In this document: positions 45,068-55,175 of the stretch, piece by piece | Layout: each line of letters starts with the position of its first letter | Position numbering within the stretch: the first letter of the stretch is position 1 | Assembly (NCBI GenBank): GCA_050331575.1 | Contig: JBHJGS010000009.1 | Location: forward strand, 1-64,000 | From: JBHJGS01 sp050331575 | Lineage (GTDB): Bacteria > Pseudomonadota > Alphaproteobacteria > Sphingomonadales > Rhodothalassiaceae | Direction: 5' to 3' | Length of the DNA: 64,000 nt | Notes under the pieces: generated by a model | Databases searched by the model: none | The model's input: only the letters and a program-made list of their open reading frames with translations | Told to the model about the DNA's origin: nothing | Position numbers and translations under genes: made by a program

Positions 45068-45094
45068 TGGGGCATCCTTTCATGTACTTTTCCT
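45068..45094 (-). CDS. Possible 8- to 9-codon leader ORF before the small suf-inserted genes
   Basis: On the minus strand GGGGAGGAAAAGTAC precedes ATG AAA GGA TGC CCC AAT AAT GCC AGG TGA, a tiny frame (MKGCPNNAR) that ends across the start of the coiled-coil gene. The ribosome site is better than that of the gene itself. The coordinates given are approximate. It may be chance or a translational-coupling leader. Confidence 0.2.
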
Positions 45095-45279
45095 CCCCGA
45101 ATTCAGGCATATAGCGGGCTGGGCCAGAAGCAAAATGGGCCCCAATTTCATTGCGACTCAGAATACCGCAACTTCAACTGCATCTGAGTCGGTGCTCCGC
45201 TGCTGAAAAATCTGGACAGGGATCAGAGCTTAAGGTCCCGAAAAAGACCCGACCGAATTCTCCCTCACCCAAATCATTC

Positions 45280-46749
<1,470 letters not shown>

Positions 46750-46783
46750 CGCCCTATCTCCCTTCGGCTGTACGGAACGCCGG

Positions 46784-47224
46784 CTAGCTGTGGGCCGTGA
46801 ACTCCATGTCCGGCCAACCCGCCGGCATGGTCGAAATCTCTTCCAAGGACACGCCGGCGAGCGCATCGCGCACGGCGTCATTGATCGTCTGCCAATGAAT
46901 GCGCATGGCGCAGACCGGCTCCAGGCTGCAATCCCGCTCCGCGCTGGAGACGCAAGCGGTCAATGCGATCGGGCCGTCAACCGCCTCAATGATGTCGGCC
47001 ACGGTGATCTGATCTGCGGGCCGCGACAGGGAAAACCCGCCCTTGATGCCGCGCGTGGAGACCAGCAATTCCGCCCGTTTCATCTGGCCCAAGATTTTGC
47101 TGACCGTGGGTTCCGGCACACCGGTGCGGCCGGCCAGATCATGGGCGTTCATCCGCCCGCCTGCTCGCACCATCTCGCCCATCAACACCACCGCATAATC
47201 GGCCAAATTGGTCAGTCGGATCAT
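46784..47224 (-). CDS. iscR: Rrf2/IscR-type iron-sulfur responsive regulator
   Basis: The 146-residue product has an N-terminal winged helix (MIRLTNLADYAVVLMGEM, then TGVPEPTVSKILGQMKRAELL, 35-55) and three cysteines at 91, 99 and 105 (ACVSSAERDCSLEPVC), the usual 2Fe-2S ligands. It is the first gene of the suf operon and very likely senses cluster status and controls the operon. The ATG at 47224 gives the standard family start. A close alternative name within the family is SufR-like Rrf2. Confidence 0.92.
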   Translation of the reverse strand: MIRLTNLADYAVVLMGEMVRAGGRMNAHDLAGRTGVPEPTVSKILGQMKRAELLVSTRGIKGGFSLSRPADQITVADIIEAVDGPIALTACVSSAERDCSLEPVCAMRIHWQTINDAVRDALAGVSLEEISTMPAGWPDMEFTAHS

Positions 47225-47254
47225 CGACCCTATCCTCCGGCCCGATAAACCGGA

Positions 47255-47298
47255 CCAATCTTGTCTGATTAGGTAAGCCGGTCGCGCGGCTCTGTCAA
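47255..47298 (-). promoter_or_regulatory. iscR-suf promoter with overlapping candidate operator
   Basis: On the minus strand TTGACA (47293-47298) and TACCTA (47270-47275) are 17 bp apart, a strong promoter match. The -10 is overlapped by an imperfect inverted repeat CTAATC-N6-GATTGG (47255-47272), well placed for repression by the regulator it precedes. Its identity as an IscR site is inference. Confidence 0.55.
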
Positions 47299-47423
47299 CC
47301 ACGCCCGACGCACGCCTGCGTCAACGCCGCGCACGGCTTTAACTATACGCCTTTCCGCGCCCGATTGACACCGCAGGAAGCCGGCGGTTTCATTGGGGCG
47401 GTGACCGGTGCTGGGAGGGCTTC

Positions 47424-48089
47424 ATGAGCGAACGCAAAAAGGTTTGGGATATACCGGTGCGCGTCTTTCATTGGAGCCTGGGGCTGCTGATCGTGGCCAG
47501 CTGGTGGACCGGCGAGAACGGCTATTACGAATGGCATGAAAAGTCCGGGCTGGCCATCATCAGCCTGATCACATTCCGCCTTCTGTGGGGCATTGTCGGC
47601 AGCGAGACCGCGCGCTTCGGCCATTTTGTCAAGGCGCCCGGCCAGGCGCTCAAGGATCTGCGCGATTTCTGGGAGATGCGAACCAAAGACCATGTCGGCC
47701 ATGACGCGCTGGGCGGCTATGCGGTTCTGGTGCTGCTCGGCGCGGTGTTGAGCCAGGCGCTGCTCGGCCTGTTCGCCCATGACGATCTTGACATCTTCTA
47801 CGGGCCTTGGGCGGATCTGGTGTCGGAGGAGACGAGCGCGCAACTGGCCAGCTGGCATGTTCAGACCTTCGACATCCTGGTGATTCTGATCGTGCTGCAC
47901 GTCACCGCCGTCGCCGCTTACATCTTCCTTCAGGGCAAGGACCTGTTGATCCCGATGATCACCGGCATGAAGGACACCGAGCAGCCGGCGCCCGCGATGG
48001 CCCGGCCCGGCAAGGCGCTTGCCGTTGCCGCCTTGGGGGTGGTGATCGGCTGGGGCGGCGTCGGCGCGGTGGAGGCGCTGTTCGGTTAG
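47424..48089 (+). CDS. Cytochrome b561-family membrane protein
   Basis: A 221-residue protein with four membrane helices and the haem-ligand histidines in VRVFHWSLGLL (about 11-21), YEWHEKSGL (about 34-42) and SWHVQTFDILVILIVLHVTA (about 145-163). Such Ni/Fe-hydrogenase or CybB-type cytochromes b move electrons between quinones and periplasmic partners. No hydrogenase or cytochrome c gene is adjacent. GGGAGGG precedes the ATG. It is divergent from the iscR-suf unit and convergent, by 4 bp, with the next gene. Confidence 0.9.
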   Translation: MSERKKVWDIPVRVFHWSLGLLIVASWWTGENGYYEWHEKSGLAIISLITFRLLWGIVGSETARFGHFVKAPGQALKDLRDFWEMRTKDHVGHDALGGYAVLVLLGAVLSQALLGLFAHDDLDIFYGPWADLVSEETSAQLASWHVQTFDILVILIVLHVTAVAAYIFLQGKDLLIPMITGMKDTEQPAPAMARPGKALAVAALGVVIGWGGVGAVEALFG

Positions 48090-48661
48090 GCCAGATCCGG
48101 CCCCGGCGGCGGCCGGCGCATGCCATCCAGCCAGGCCCACAGGCGCATGTGGCCCTGGCCGCCGGCATGATGCTGCCCCGCCAGGCGCGCGCTGAAGACA
48201 TAGCCCCCATAAAGCAGCACGGCGGCCAGACCGATCGCTTCGTCGGCAGTGTCGTCAAACCAATAGGCAAACCACACCGCCGCGGACACAAATTGCATGA
48301 TCGAACTGATTACGAAGGCGACCAGAACAGCGATCAGGCCGCCCAGTGACCAATTGGCCGGCTGGCTCAAATCCTGCGCCAACTGCACCACGATCGGCGG
48401 CTCCATAACGAAGAAGGTATACATCGCCACGATGCCGTAAAAGCCGCCGCCAAACCGCATCCATTTGCCGAGCAGCGGATTAACCGGCGCGCCGCCTTGC
48501 TTGCGCGCCGTGCGATAGGCCCTCAATTGCGCCTTGAGTGCGCGGCGGTCCCTAAAGCTTTGCAAATGGCCGGCTTGCAGCATCCAGCCGACCAACAAAT
48601 AGGTCACCAGCGCCACAGGGATCACCAGTTGCCATGCCAAGCCTAGAAGGGAATGCCACAT
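48086..48661 (-). CDS. Hypothetical integral membrane protein
   Basis: A 191-residue protein with three or four membrane helices (about 8-28, 70-88, 105-130, 140-155) and a basic loop (RDRRALKAQLRAYRTARKQ, about 37-55). I recognise no characterised family. It overlaps the stop of the convergent cytochrome gene by 4 bp. Confidence 0.7.
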   Translation of the reverse strand: MWHSLLGLAWQLVIPVALVTYLLVGWMLQAGHLQSFRDRRALKAQLRAYRTARKQGGAPVNPLLGKWMRFGGGFYGIVAMYTFFVMEPPIVVQLAQDLSQPANWSLGGLIAVLVAFVISSIMQFVSAAVWFAYWFDDTADEAIGLAAVLLYGGYVFSARLAGQHHAGGQGHMRLWAWLDGMRRPPPGPDLA

Positions 48662-48756
48662 CGCCCCACGATCTCCTCGCCACCGACGGCTACGTCACAT
48701 CCGGTGACGGCTCAGCCCCAGGCGTGGTCGGACCATAGCGCAGATCGCCGTGGCTG

Positions 48757-50037
48757 TCACAACCGCCGGCGCTTCATGCGGCTCTGCTGAACGGCCTGAG
48801 TGATAAAGTAGATTGCCGCGCTTGCCGGCGCCGCTGCGGCGACCAGCAGGGCGGTTGCCACGTCGATGGCTTGCGCGATTGCCCCGGCCAATGCCGCCCC
48901 CAGCACGCTGGCAGCGGCCACGCCGATGAGCGCCGCGGTAAATCCGTCTGAGCCGCGCCCGGGGAACAGCCGCAAACTCCAGAAGGACAAAATCGCGCTG
49001 ATCGTCATCACCGCAGCGCCATGCAAGGCGGCGGACAGCACCACCACCGCCCATAGGCCCGGCCTCACGGCCACCAGCGCCAGCGAGGCGGCAAAGGCCA
49101 GGAAGATCCCGGCAACCAGCGGATAAAGTCCAAAGCCCGCCTCTAGCCGGCCGGTTATCAGCCCGACCAGCCCGAACAGGCCATAGCTCACAAAGATCAC
49201 CGCCGCAGCCGCTTGATCCGCCAAGCCGGGCAGGCCGCCGGCGGCGACCACATGATCCGCGGCGAAGGACAGATAAGCGGCATTACACGCGCCGAAGGCA
49301 ATGGCCGCGACATACAGCGGCACCACGGCCTTGCGAAAAAAGCGCAGCGGGCTGACCGGTATCGGCCGTGCCGGGGTCGGACCGCTGGGCAGGCCAGGCA
49401 CCGCCAGCCCAGCCGCGCCCAGGCCGATCAGGGCAAAGCCCGCCCACGGCAGCCGCCAATCGAAGGCGCCGGCGGTGATCACCAGAAACAGCGCACCGGC
49501 GGCACACACGCCCACGGCTGTGCCGGTTGAGACTGCAGAGAGAATGCCCGGACGGGCCGCTTCGGGCACCACGCGTTCTGCGGCGTCATTGAACGGCGCC
49601 CAACAAAAGCCGGCGCTGGCGCCGGCCAGGATAATGCCGGCGGCAAGCGCCGTCGTGCTTGCAGCAGTCGCGACCAAACCGAAACCCAGACTTGCGGCCA
49701 GGGCGCCGGCCATCACAGGCAGGCGTTGACCGACGCGGCGACTGAGCCAGGCGGTCAGGGGCAGGGCTATCAAGAAAGCTGAAAAGGCCAGGCTGGCGAT
49801 CATCCCAGCTTGCGCCGTGGTCAAGCCGAAGGTCGGACGCAGCGTCGGCAGGAACAGGCCAAAGCCCATGCGCGCCGGCCCGAAGGCGACCGCCGTCGCT
49901 ACAAAACCGGCGGCGGCAAGAGCGGTGGCTGGGGTCAAAAGCCTGCCTGACCACAATCCAAGACCGCATGCCGCACCGTCCAGGCAGCGACGGGCTCGGG
50001 CCACAGCGCGCCATGCCGCCCCATCGGGGGCAAGCAT
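48757..50037 (-). CDS. MFS transporter (YbfB/CynX-like)
   Basis: A 426-residue protein with about twelve membrane helices. The pattern ARMGFGLFLPTLRPTFGLTTAQAG in the first helices and GASAGFCWAPFNDAAERVV in the middle points to the YbfB/CynX-like part of the major facilitator superfamily. The first 30 residues are not typical and the true start may be further in, near LLTPATAL. Substrate is unknown. It lies alone on the minus strand; the next 137 bp hold only short GC-rich repeats (CGCGGCCTG). Confidence 0.83.
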   Translation of the reverse strand: MLAPDGAAWRAVARARRCLDGAACGLGLWSGRLLTPATALAAAGFVATAVAFGPARMGFGLFLPTLRPTFGLTTAQAGMIASLAFSAFLIALPLTAWLSRRVGQRLPVMAGALAASLGFGLVATAASTTALAAGIILAGASAGFCWAPFNDAAERVVPEAARPGILSAVSTGTAVGVCAAGALFLVITAGAFDWRLPWAGFALIGLGAAGLAVPGLPSGPTPARPIPVSPLRFFRKAVVPLYVAAIAFGACNAAYLSFAADHVVAAGGLPGLADQAAAAVIFVSYGLFGLVGLITGRLEAGFGLYPLVAGIFLAFAASLALVAVRPGLWAVVVLSAALHGAAVMTISAILSFWSLRLFPGRGSDGFTAALIGVAAASVLGAALAGAIAQAIDVATALLVAAAAPASAAIYFITQAVQQSRMKRRRL

Positions 50038-50174
50038 GCCAGAGATGCCTTACAAACGATCATGACGCGCCTGAGGACTGCGGACCCGAGACGGCAGAGT
50101 TGCTCCATGCGGGTTTCCCGCGCGGAGATCTGGGACGCGGCCTGAAACGCGGCCTGGAACGCAGCCTGCGCCGC

Positions 50175-51041
50175 TCACGGCCATTTTGCTTCCGGTGGCA
50201 GGGACATCAAGATGGCGTCGATATTGCCCCCGGTTTTCAGGCCGAACAGGGTGCCGCGGTCATAGACCAGGTTGAACTCGGTATAGCGGCCGCGCTTGAT
50301 CAGCAGGCGTTCACGCTCTTCCTCTGTCCAGGGCTGGTGCATGCGCTTGGCGACCAGGGCGGGGTGGCTGTCGCGAAACGCTTTGCCGACATCCTGGGTG
50401 AAGGCGAAATCATCCTCCCAGTCGCCGCTGGACAGATTGTCATAGAAGATGCCGCCGACGCCGCGCGGCTCGCCCCGGTGCTTGATGAAGAAATACTCGT
50501 CGCACCAGCTTTTAAAGCGCGGATAATAGGTCAGGTCATGGGCGTCGCAGGCGGCCTTGAAGGCGCCGTGAAAGGCCGCGGTATCCTCATCATAGTTGAT
50601 CGCCGGGTTCAGATCGCCGCCGCCGCCGAACCAGCCCTTGGTGGTGACGATCATGCGCGTGTTCATGTGCGCGGCCGGCGCATGCGGGTTCCATAAGTGC
50701 GCCACCAGCGAGATGCCGGAGGCCCAGAAATGCGGGTCGTCCTCTGCACCGGGGATCTGTTTGGCGAATTCCGGAGAGAATCGGCCGTAAACAGTGGAGA
50801 TATTGACGCCGACCTTCTCGAACACCCGCCCCTTCATCATCGACATTTCGCCGCCGCCGCCGTCAGACCCGTCTTCGGTGGTGCGGTTGTGCTGCCTGCG
50901 CTGGAACCGGCCGGCGGGGCGGGGATCGTCGCTCAGCTGATCCTCCAAAGCCTCATAGGCCGCACAGATCTGGTCTCTTAAGGTCTGAAACCATTGGCTG
51001 GCGCGGGCCTTGCGCTCTTCCAGCAGATCAGCATCGAACAT
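50175..51041 (-). CDS. hemF: Coproporphyrinogen III oxidase, oxygen-dependent
   Basis: HemF oxidatively decarboxylates coproporphyrinogen III in haem synthesis. The 288-residue length is normal. Motifs are GGGGEMSMMKG-type start (DGGGGEMSMMKGRVFEK), ISLVAHLWNPHAPAAHMNTR, WFGGGGDLNP, and GVGGIFYDNL. The protein ends GNIDAILMSLPPEAKW as in other HemF proteins. It implies aerobic growth. Confidence 0.96.
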   Translation of the reverse strand: MFDADLLEERKARASQWFQTLRDQICAAYEALEDQLSDDPRPAGRFQRRQHNRTTEDGSDGGGGEMSMMKGRVFEKVGVNISTVYGRFSPEFAKQIPGAEDDPHFWASGISLVAHLWNPHAPAAHMNTRMIVTTKGWFGGGGDLNPAINYDEDTAAFHGAFKAACDAHDLTYYPRFKSWCDEYFFIKHRGEPRGVGGIFYDNLSSGDWEDDFAFTQDVGKAFRDSHPALVAKRMHQPWTEEERERLLIKRGRYTEFNLVYDRGTLFGLKTGGNIDAILMSLPPEAKWP

Positions 51042-51138
51042 GGCGGCTCATCCCCCTTTCACAGACATGTCATCGATTTTTGCCTTAGCCTAGAAGTGCG
51101 CGGACGTCACGGCCAAGCAGGCTCGTCCCGATCAAAAA

Positions 51139-51603
51139 TCAGCCACGTCCGCGATAGGGCGCAACCCCGGGCTCGGGGATCCACACTCCCTCCGGTGCCG
51201 GGCCGGTCTGAAAGAACACGTCGATGGGGATACCGCCGCGCGGATACCAATAACCGCCGATGCGCAGCCAAACCGGATCCAGCGCGGCTCTCAGGCGCTT
51301 GCCGATGCCCACGGTGCACGCCTCGTGAAAATCCGGATGGTTGCGAAACGCGCCCAGATAAAGCTTCAAGGACTTGCTTTCGACCAGGCGGTCCTGCGGA
51401 ACATAGTCGATCACCAGATGCGCGAAATCCGGCTGGCCGGTCACCGGGCACAGGCTGGTGAATTCCGGCGCGGTGAAGCGCACGCAATAGGCCTGGTCCG
51501 GATGCGGGTTTGGCACGGTCTCCAGCACCGCCTCGTCCGGCGTGGCAGGCGTGCCGGCGGCCCCGCCCAACTGCTTCAGTTCGCTATAGATGCTCTGCAC
51601 CAT
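51139..51603 (-). CDS. queF: 7-cyano-7-deazaguanine reductase QueF
   Basis: QueF reduces preQ0 to preQ1 with NADPH for queuosine synthesis. The product of about 154 residues is the short single-domain type, with the nucleophile Cys in FTSLCPVTGQPDFAHL, the ESKSLKLYLGAFRNH substrate-binding motif and FHEACTVGI. ATG at 51603 is chosen; an in-frame TTG at 51639 would add twelve residues. No queCDE genes are in the window. Confidence 0.94.
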   Translation of the reverse strand: MVQSIYSELKQLGGAAGTPATPDEAVLETVPNPHPDQAYCVRFTAPEFTSLCPVTGQPDFAHLVIDYVPQDRLVESKSLKLYLGAFRNHPDFHEACTVGIGKRLRAALDPVWLRIGGYWYPRGGIPIDVFFQTGPAPEGVWIPEPGVAPYRGRG

Positions 51604-51712
51604 GGCGCGCGGCTTATAGCGGTGCTGCCCCCCTGTCAAAGCGTTCGTTGCAAACCGGCAGCCAGGGCCCTAGCGTGCGGGCCAGAGGGACAATAGGCAG
51701 GGAGCATGCATC

Positions 51713-52567
51713 ATGGCGCAGGACGGGCCGTTGGTGAGCACAGACTGGCTGGCGGAGCATCTGGAGGCGCCGGACATCCGCATCGTCGACGCCTCCTGGC
51801 ACATGCCAGATACCGGCCGCGATGCCCGTGCGGAGTATCGCGAGGCGCATGTTCCCGGCGCGGTCTTCTTCGACATCGACGATATCGCCGATACCGACAG
51901 TTCGCTGCCACACATGGTGCCCAGTCCGGAGAAGTTCGCATCCCGCGTGCGCAAACTGGGGCTGGGCGACGGCAATCGCATTATCGTCTACGATACCGGC
52001 GGCGTGCACCCGGCCGCCCGTGTGTGGTGGATGTTCCGCCTGTTCGGCAGCCGCGACGTGGCGGTGCTGGACGGCGGTCTGCGGAAATGGCGTGCGGAGG
52101 GCCGGCCGCTGGACGATCTGCCACCGGTGCCGCGCGAACGCCACTTCACCGCCCGGCTGCAGGTCCCGCTGATCCGCGACCGTCATCAGGTGCTGCGCCA
52201 TGTCGAACGCGGCGACGCCCAGATCGCCGACACCCGCCCCGCTGACCGCTTCGACGGCTCGCAGCCCGAACCGCGCGAGGGCGTGCGCGCCGGCCATATG
52301 CCCGGCGCCAAAAATCTGCCGTTCGACCGGCTGTTCAACCCCGACGGCACCTACAAGACCGGCGCGGCCTTGAAGGCGGAACTGGACAGCGCCGGCATCG
52401 ATCCGTCGCGGCCGCTGGTGACCAGCTGCGGCTCCGGTGTCACCGCCTGCTGCCTGGCGTTGAGCCTGGCCACCCTGGGCGCGCGCGATGTCGCGGTCTA
52501 TGATGGCTCCTGGACCGACTGGGGCAGCCATGGCGACCTGCCGGTGGAGCAAGGCAGCGCGGCATGA
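51713..52567 (+). CDS. sseA: 3-mercaptopyruvate/thiosulfate sulfurtransferase
   Basis: The 284-residue product contains two rhodanese domains: the first with VSTDWLAEHLEAPDIRIVDAS and the linker, the second with the catalytic loop CGSGVTACC (Cys about 242). The CGSGVTA loop is typical of mercaptopyruvate sulfurtransferases, moving sulfane sulfur to cyanide or thiols. Its stop overlaps the cystathionine beta-lyase start (ATGA), giving a sulfur-metabolism pair. Confidence 0.93.
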   Translation: MAQDGPLVSTDWLAEHLEAPDIRIVDASWHMPDTGRDARAEYREAHVPGAVFFDIDDIADTDSSLPHMVPSPEKFASRVRKLGLGDGNRIIVYDTGGVHPAARVWWMFRLFGSRDVAVLDGGLRKWRAEGRPLDDLPPVPRERHFTARLQVPLIRDRHQVLRHVERGDAQIADTRPADRFDGSQPEPREGVRAGHMPGAKNLPFDRLFNPDGTYKTGAALKAELDSAGIDPSRPLVTSCGSGVTACCLALSLATLGARDVAVYDGSWTDWGSHGDLPVEQGSAA

Positions 52568-53739
52568 GGCGCAAGACCCGTCTGGCGACGCTGGGCCGGC
52601 GCGCGGACTGGACCCACGGCATTGTCAACCCGCCGGTCTATCGCGCATCGACGGTCCTATTCGACACCTATGCGCAGTATCGCGATGCCGTCACCCGGCC
52701 CGATGACACGCTGTATTACGGCCGCCGCGGCACGCCGACCCATTGGGCGCTGAAGGAGGCGCTGACCGAGTTGCACGGCGGCGCCGGCACCTGGCTGTTC
52801 CCTTCCGGCGTTGCCGCGGTGAATGCCGCGATCCTGGCCTTTGCCGGCGCCGGCGATCAGATCCTGGTGCCGGACAATGCCTATGAACCGAGCCGGATGT
52901 TCGCCAACCGCCTGGCCAAGCGCTTCGGCATCGACGCGGGCTTTTATGATCCTTGCATCGGCGCGGACATTGCCGGACAGATCACCGACAAGACCCGCGT
53001 GATCCTGATCGAATCGCCGGGATCCCTGACCTTCGAGGTGCAGGATGTGCCGGCGATCGCGGCCGCGGCCAAGGCGCGCGGTGTGGTCACGGTGGCAGAC
53101 AATACCTGGGCCACGCCGCTGCTGTTCCGACCGCTGGAGCATGGCGTCGACGTGGCGGTGGAGGCCTGCACCAAATATATCACCGGCCATTCCGATGTGA
53201 TGATGGGCAGCGCCACGGCCGCGGCGGGAACGTGGCCGAAGCTGATCCGCGTCGGCGCCGGGCTTGGCCAGACCGTCTCCCCCGATGACGCTTGGCTGGC
53301 GCTGCGCGGCCTGCGGACATTGGAGCTGCGTTTGCAGGCGCATGAGGCTGCAGCGTTGGACCTGGCGCGCTGGCTGGCCGAGCATCCGCTGGTGGCCGAG
53401 GTGCTGCACCCGGCCCTGCCGTCCTGCCCCGGCCACGACCTGTGGCGGCGCGATTTCGATGGCGCCAGCGGGGTGTTCGCCCTGGTGCTGCACCATGCCG
53501 ACAAATCCGCGCTGCCGGCCATGACCGACCAGATGCGCCATTTCAAGATGGGCTTCTCTTGGGGCGGCTATGAAAGCCTGATGCTGCCGGCTGACCCCGC
53601 ACCGATCCGCACCGCCACGGATTGGTCGGGCAAGGGCGAACTGATCCGCCTGCAGGTCGGTCTTGAGGATGTGGCGGACCTGAAACAGGATCTGGCAGAC
53701 GGGCTGGACCGCTTCGCGCGGGCGGCCGGCCTTGCTTAA
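52564..53739 (+). CDS. metC: Cystathionine beta-lyase
   Basis: A 391-residue Cys/Met-metabolism PLP enzyme. It shows TDTLYYGRRGTPT-like (DDTLYYGRRGTPTHWALKEAL), the PLP Asp/Trp region VVTVADNTWATPLLF, the Schiff-base Lys in EACTKYITGHSDVMMG (about 207) and late FSWGGYESL, which marks the MetC branch. It converts cystathionine to homocysteine. Overlap with sseA before and the MATE gene after (TTG start inside its stop region) indicates one operon. Confidence 0.92.
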   Translation: MRRKTRLATLGRRADWTHGIVNPPVYRASTVLFDTYAQYRDAVTRPDDTLYYGRRGTPTHWALKEALTELHGGAGTWLFPSGVAAVNAAILAFAGAGDQILVPDNAYEPSRMFANRLAKRFGIDAGFYDPCIGADIAGQITDKTRVILIESPGSLTFEVQDVPAIAAAAKARGVVTVADNTWATPLLFRPLEHGVDVAVEACTKYITGHSDVMMGSATAAAGTWPKLIRVGAGLGQTVSPDDAWLALRGLRTLELRLQAHEAAALDLARWLAEHPLVAEVLHPALPSCPGHDLWRRDFDGASGVFALVLHHADKSALPAMTDQMRHFKMGFSWGGYESLMLPADPAPIRTATDWSGKGELIRLQVGLEDVADLKQDLADGLDRFARAAGLA

Positions 53740-55051
53740 GACCACAGCGGCGGATCGGCGCATCTGGAAGATCGCCGGGCCGTCCATCGCCGCCAATTGC
53801 TCCGCCGCCCTGATCGGACTGGTCGATACCTGGGCGATCGGTCACCTGCCGGATCCAGCCCTGCTGGCCGCCGTGGGCCTGGGCGCGTTTCTGACCAATT
53901 TCGTGTATTGGATGTGCGGCTTCCTGCGCATGGGCACCACGGGCCAGGTGGCGCGGGCGCACGGGCGGGAGGATGCCGAAGCGATCGCCCGACTGGTGCT
54001 GCGGGCGCTGATCGTCGGGCTGGTCTTGGGGGTGGCGATCGTCGCGGCGCGCTATGGCCTGATTGCGCTGGGCTTGGCCTTTTTCGACCCGCCGGCGGGC
54101 CTGGCCGAGCCGGTTACCAGCTATACCCAGCTGCGCCTTATCGCGGTGCCGGCGGTGCTGGCCAAGCTGGCGGTTCTGGGCCTGTTGATCGGCACCGCGC
54201 GCGCGGGTCTGGCCTTGGCGCTGGAGGTGACCGCCAATCTGGTCAATGCCGGGCTGACCGTGCTGTTCGTCGTCGGGCTTGGCCTTGGCATCGACGGCGC
54301 GGCCCTGGGTTCGGTGGCGGCGGAAGTGCTGGCAGCGGGGCTGGCGGTGGGCCTGGCCTGGCGCATTCTGGGCCGTCAGCAGGTGTTGCGCGCCGCGCGC
54401 CATGCTGATCTGAGGCGGCTTCGCACGCTGTTGGCCAGCCTGGGCGACGATGCGCTGCTGATCCTGCGCACCCTGTGCCTGTTGGCCGGCTTCGCGCTAT
54501 TCTGGCGTTTGAGCGCGCAATTAGGGGCAACAGCCGCCGCGGTCACGCAGGTTTTGATGCAGTTCGTGCAACTGGCCGCCCTAGCGCTGGACGGCATCGC
54601 CTATGCGGCGGAGGCTGAAATCGGCCGCAGCGTGGGGCGGGCGGACCGCGGGCTGTATCGACAGATGCTCGGCCGCACCACCGGCTGGTCGCTGGCCTTC
54701 GCCGCTGCCACCTCCGCGCTGTTTTGCCTGTTCGGCGCGGCGATCGTCGCCTTCTTTACCGAGCATGAGGCGGTGCGCCAGGCCGCCCAGCCCGTGCTGC
54801 CCTGGGCAGCGGCCATGCCCATGATCGCGGTCTGGTCTTATCAGTTCGACGGCGTGTTCATCGGCCTGGGCGCCTATGGTGCGATGGTCGCCAGCATGGC
54901 CCTTGCTTTTACGGTCTTCGGGCTGGCCAGCTTGGCGGTCGGCAGTGCGGCGGGGCTGTGGGCGGCGTTTGCGCTGTTCATGGCCGCGCGCGGGTTGAGC
55001 CAGGCAGCCCTCCTGCCCTGGCTGGGACGGCGGCGCTTCGGCACCGCGTGA
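53732..55051 (+). CDS. MATE-family efflux transporter (DinF-like)
   Basis: The 439-residue product has twelve membrane helices in two bundles. The start region IWKIAGPSIAANCSAALIGLVDTWAIGHL is typical of DinF/NorM-type MATE proteins, which exchange sodium or protons for cationic drugs or metabolites. TTG start at 53732 overlaps metC. It lies before a 124-bp gap and the three-domain hydrolase gene. A functional link between these is not shown. Confidence 0.92.
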   Translation: MLKTTAADRRIWKIAGPSIAANCSAALIGLVDTWAIGHLPDPALLAAVGLGAFLTNFVYWMCGFLRMGTTGQVARAHGREDAEAIARLVLRALIVGLVLGVAIVAARYGLIALGLAFFDPPAGLAEPVTSYTQLRLIAVPAVLAKLAVLGLLIGTARAGLALALEVTANLVNAGLTVLFVVGLGLGIDGAALGSVAAEVLAAGLAVGLAWRILGRQQVLRAARHADLRRLRTLLASLGDDALLILRTLCLLAGFALFWRLSAQLGATAAAVTQVLMQFVQLAALALDGIAYAAEAEIGRSVGRADRGLYRQMLGRTTGWSLAFAAATSALFCLFGAAIVAFFTEHEAVRQAAQPVLPWAAAMPMIAVWSYQFDGVFIGLGAYGAMVASMALAFTVFGLASLAVGSAAGLWAAFALFMAARGLSQAALLPWLGRRRFGTA

Positions 55052-55175
55052 CCGGGGCCATCGTGCACGCAGTCACGCGCACACGCGCACATCCTGTGTT
55101 AAAGGGGCAAGAATGCGTCAGGGTTTCGGCGGCAGAAACGGCGTGGGAGGATCAAACCGTCCGGGAGGGGCAATC

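Noticed and set aside
50040..50174. Short gene between the MFS transporter and hemF
   Set aside because: Only GC-rich CGCGGCCTG repeats are seen, with no start, ribosome site or plausible protein.
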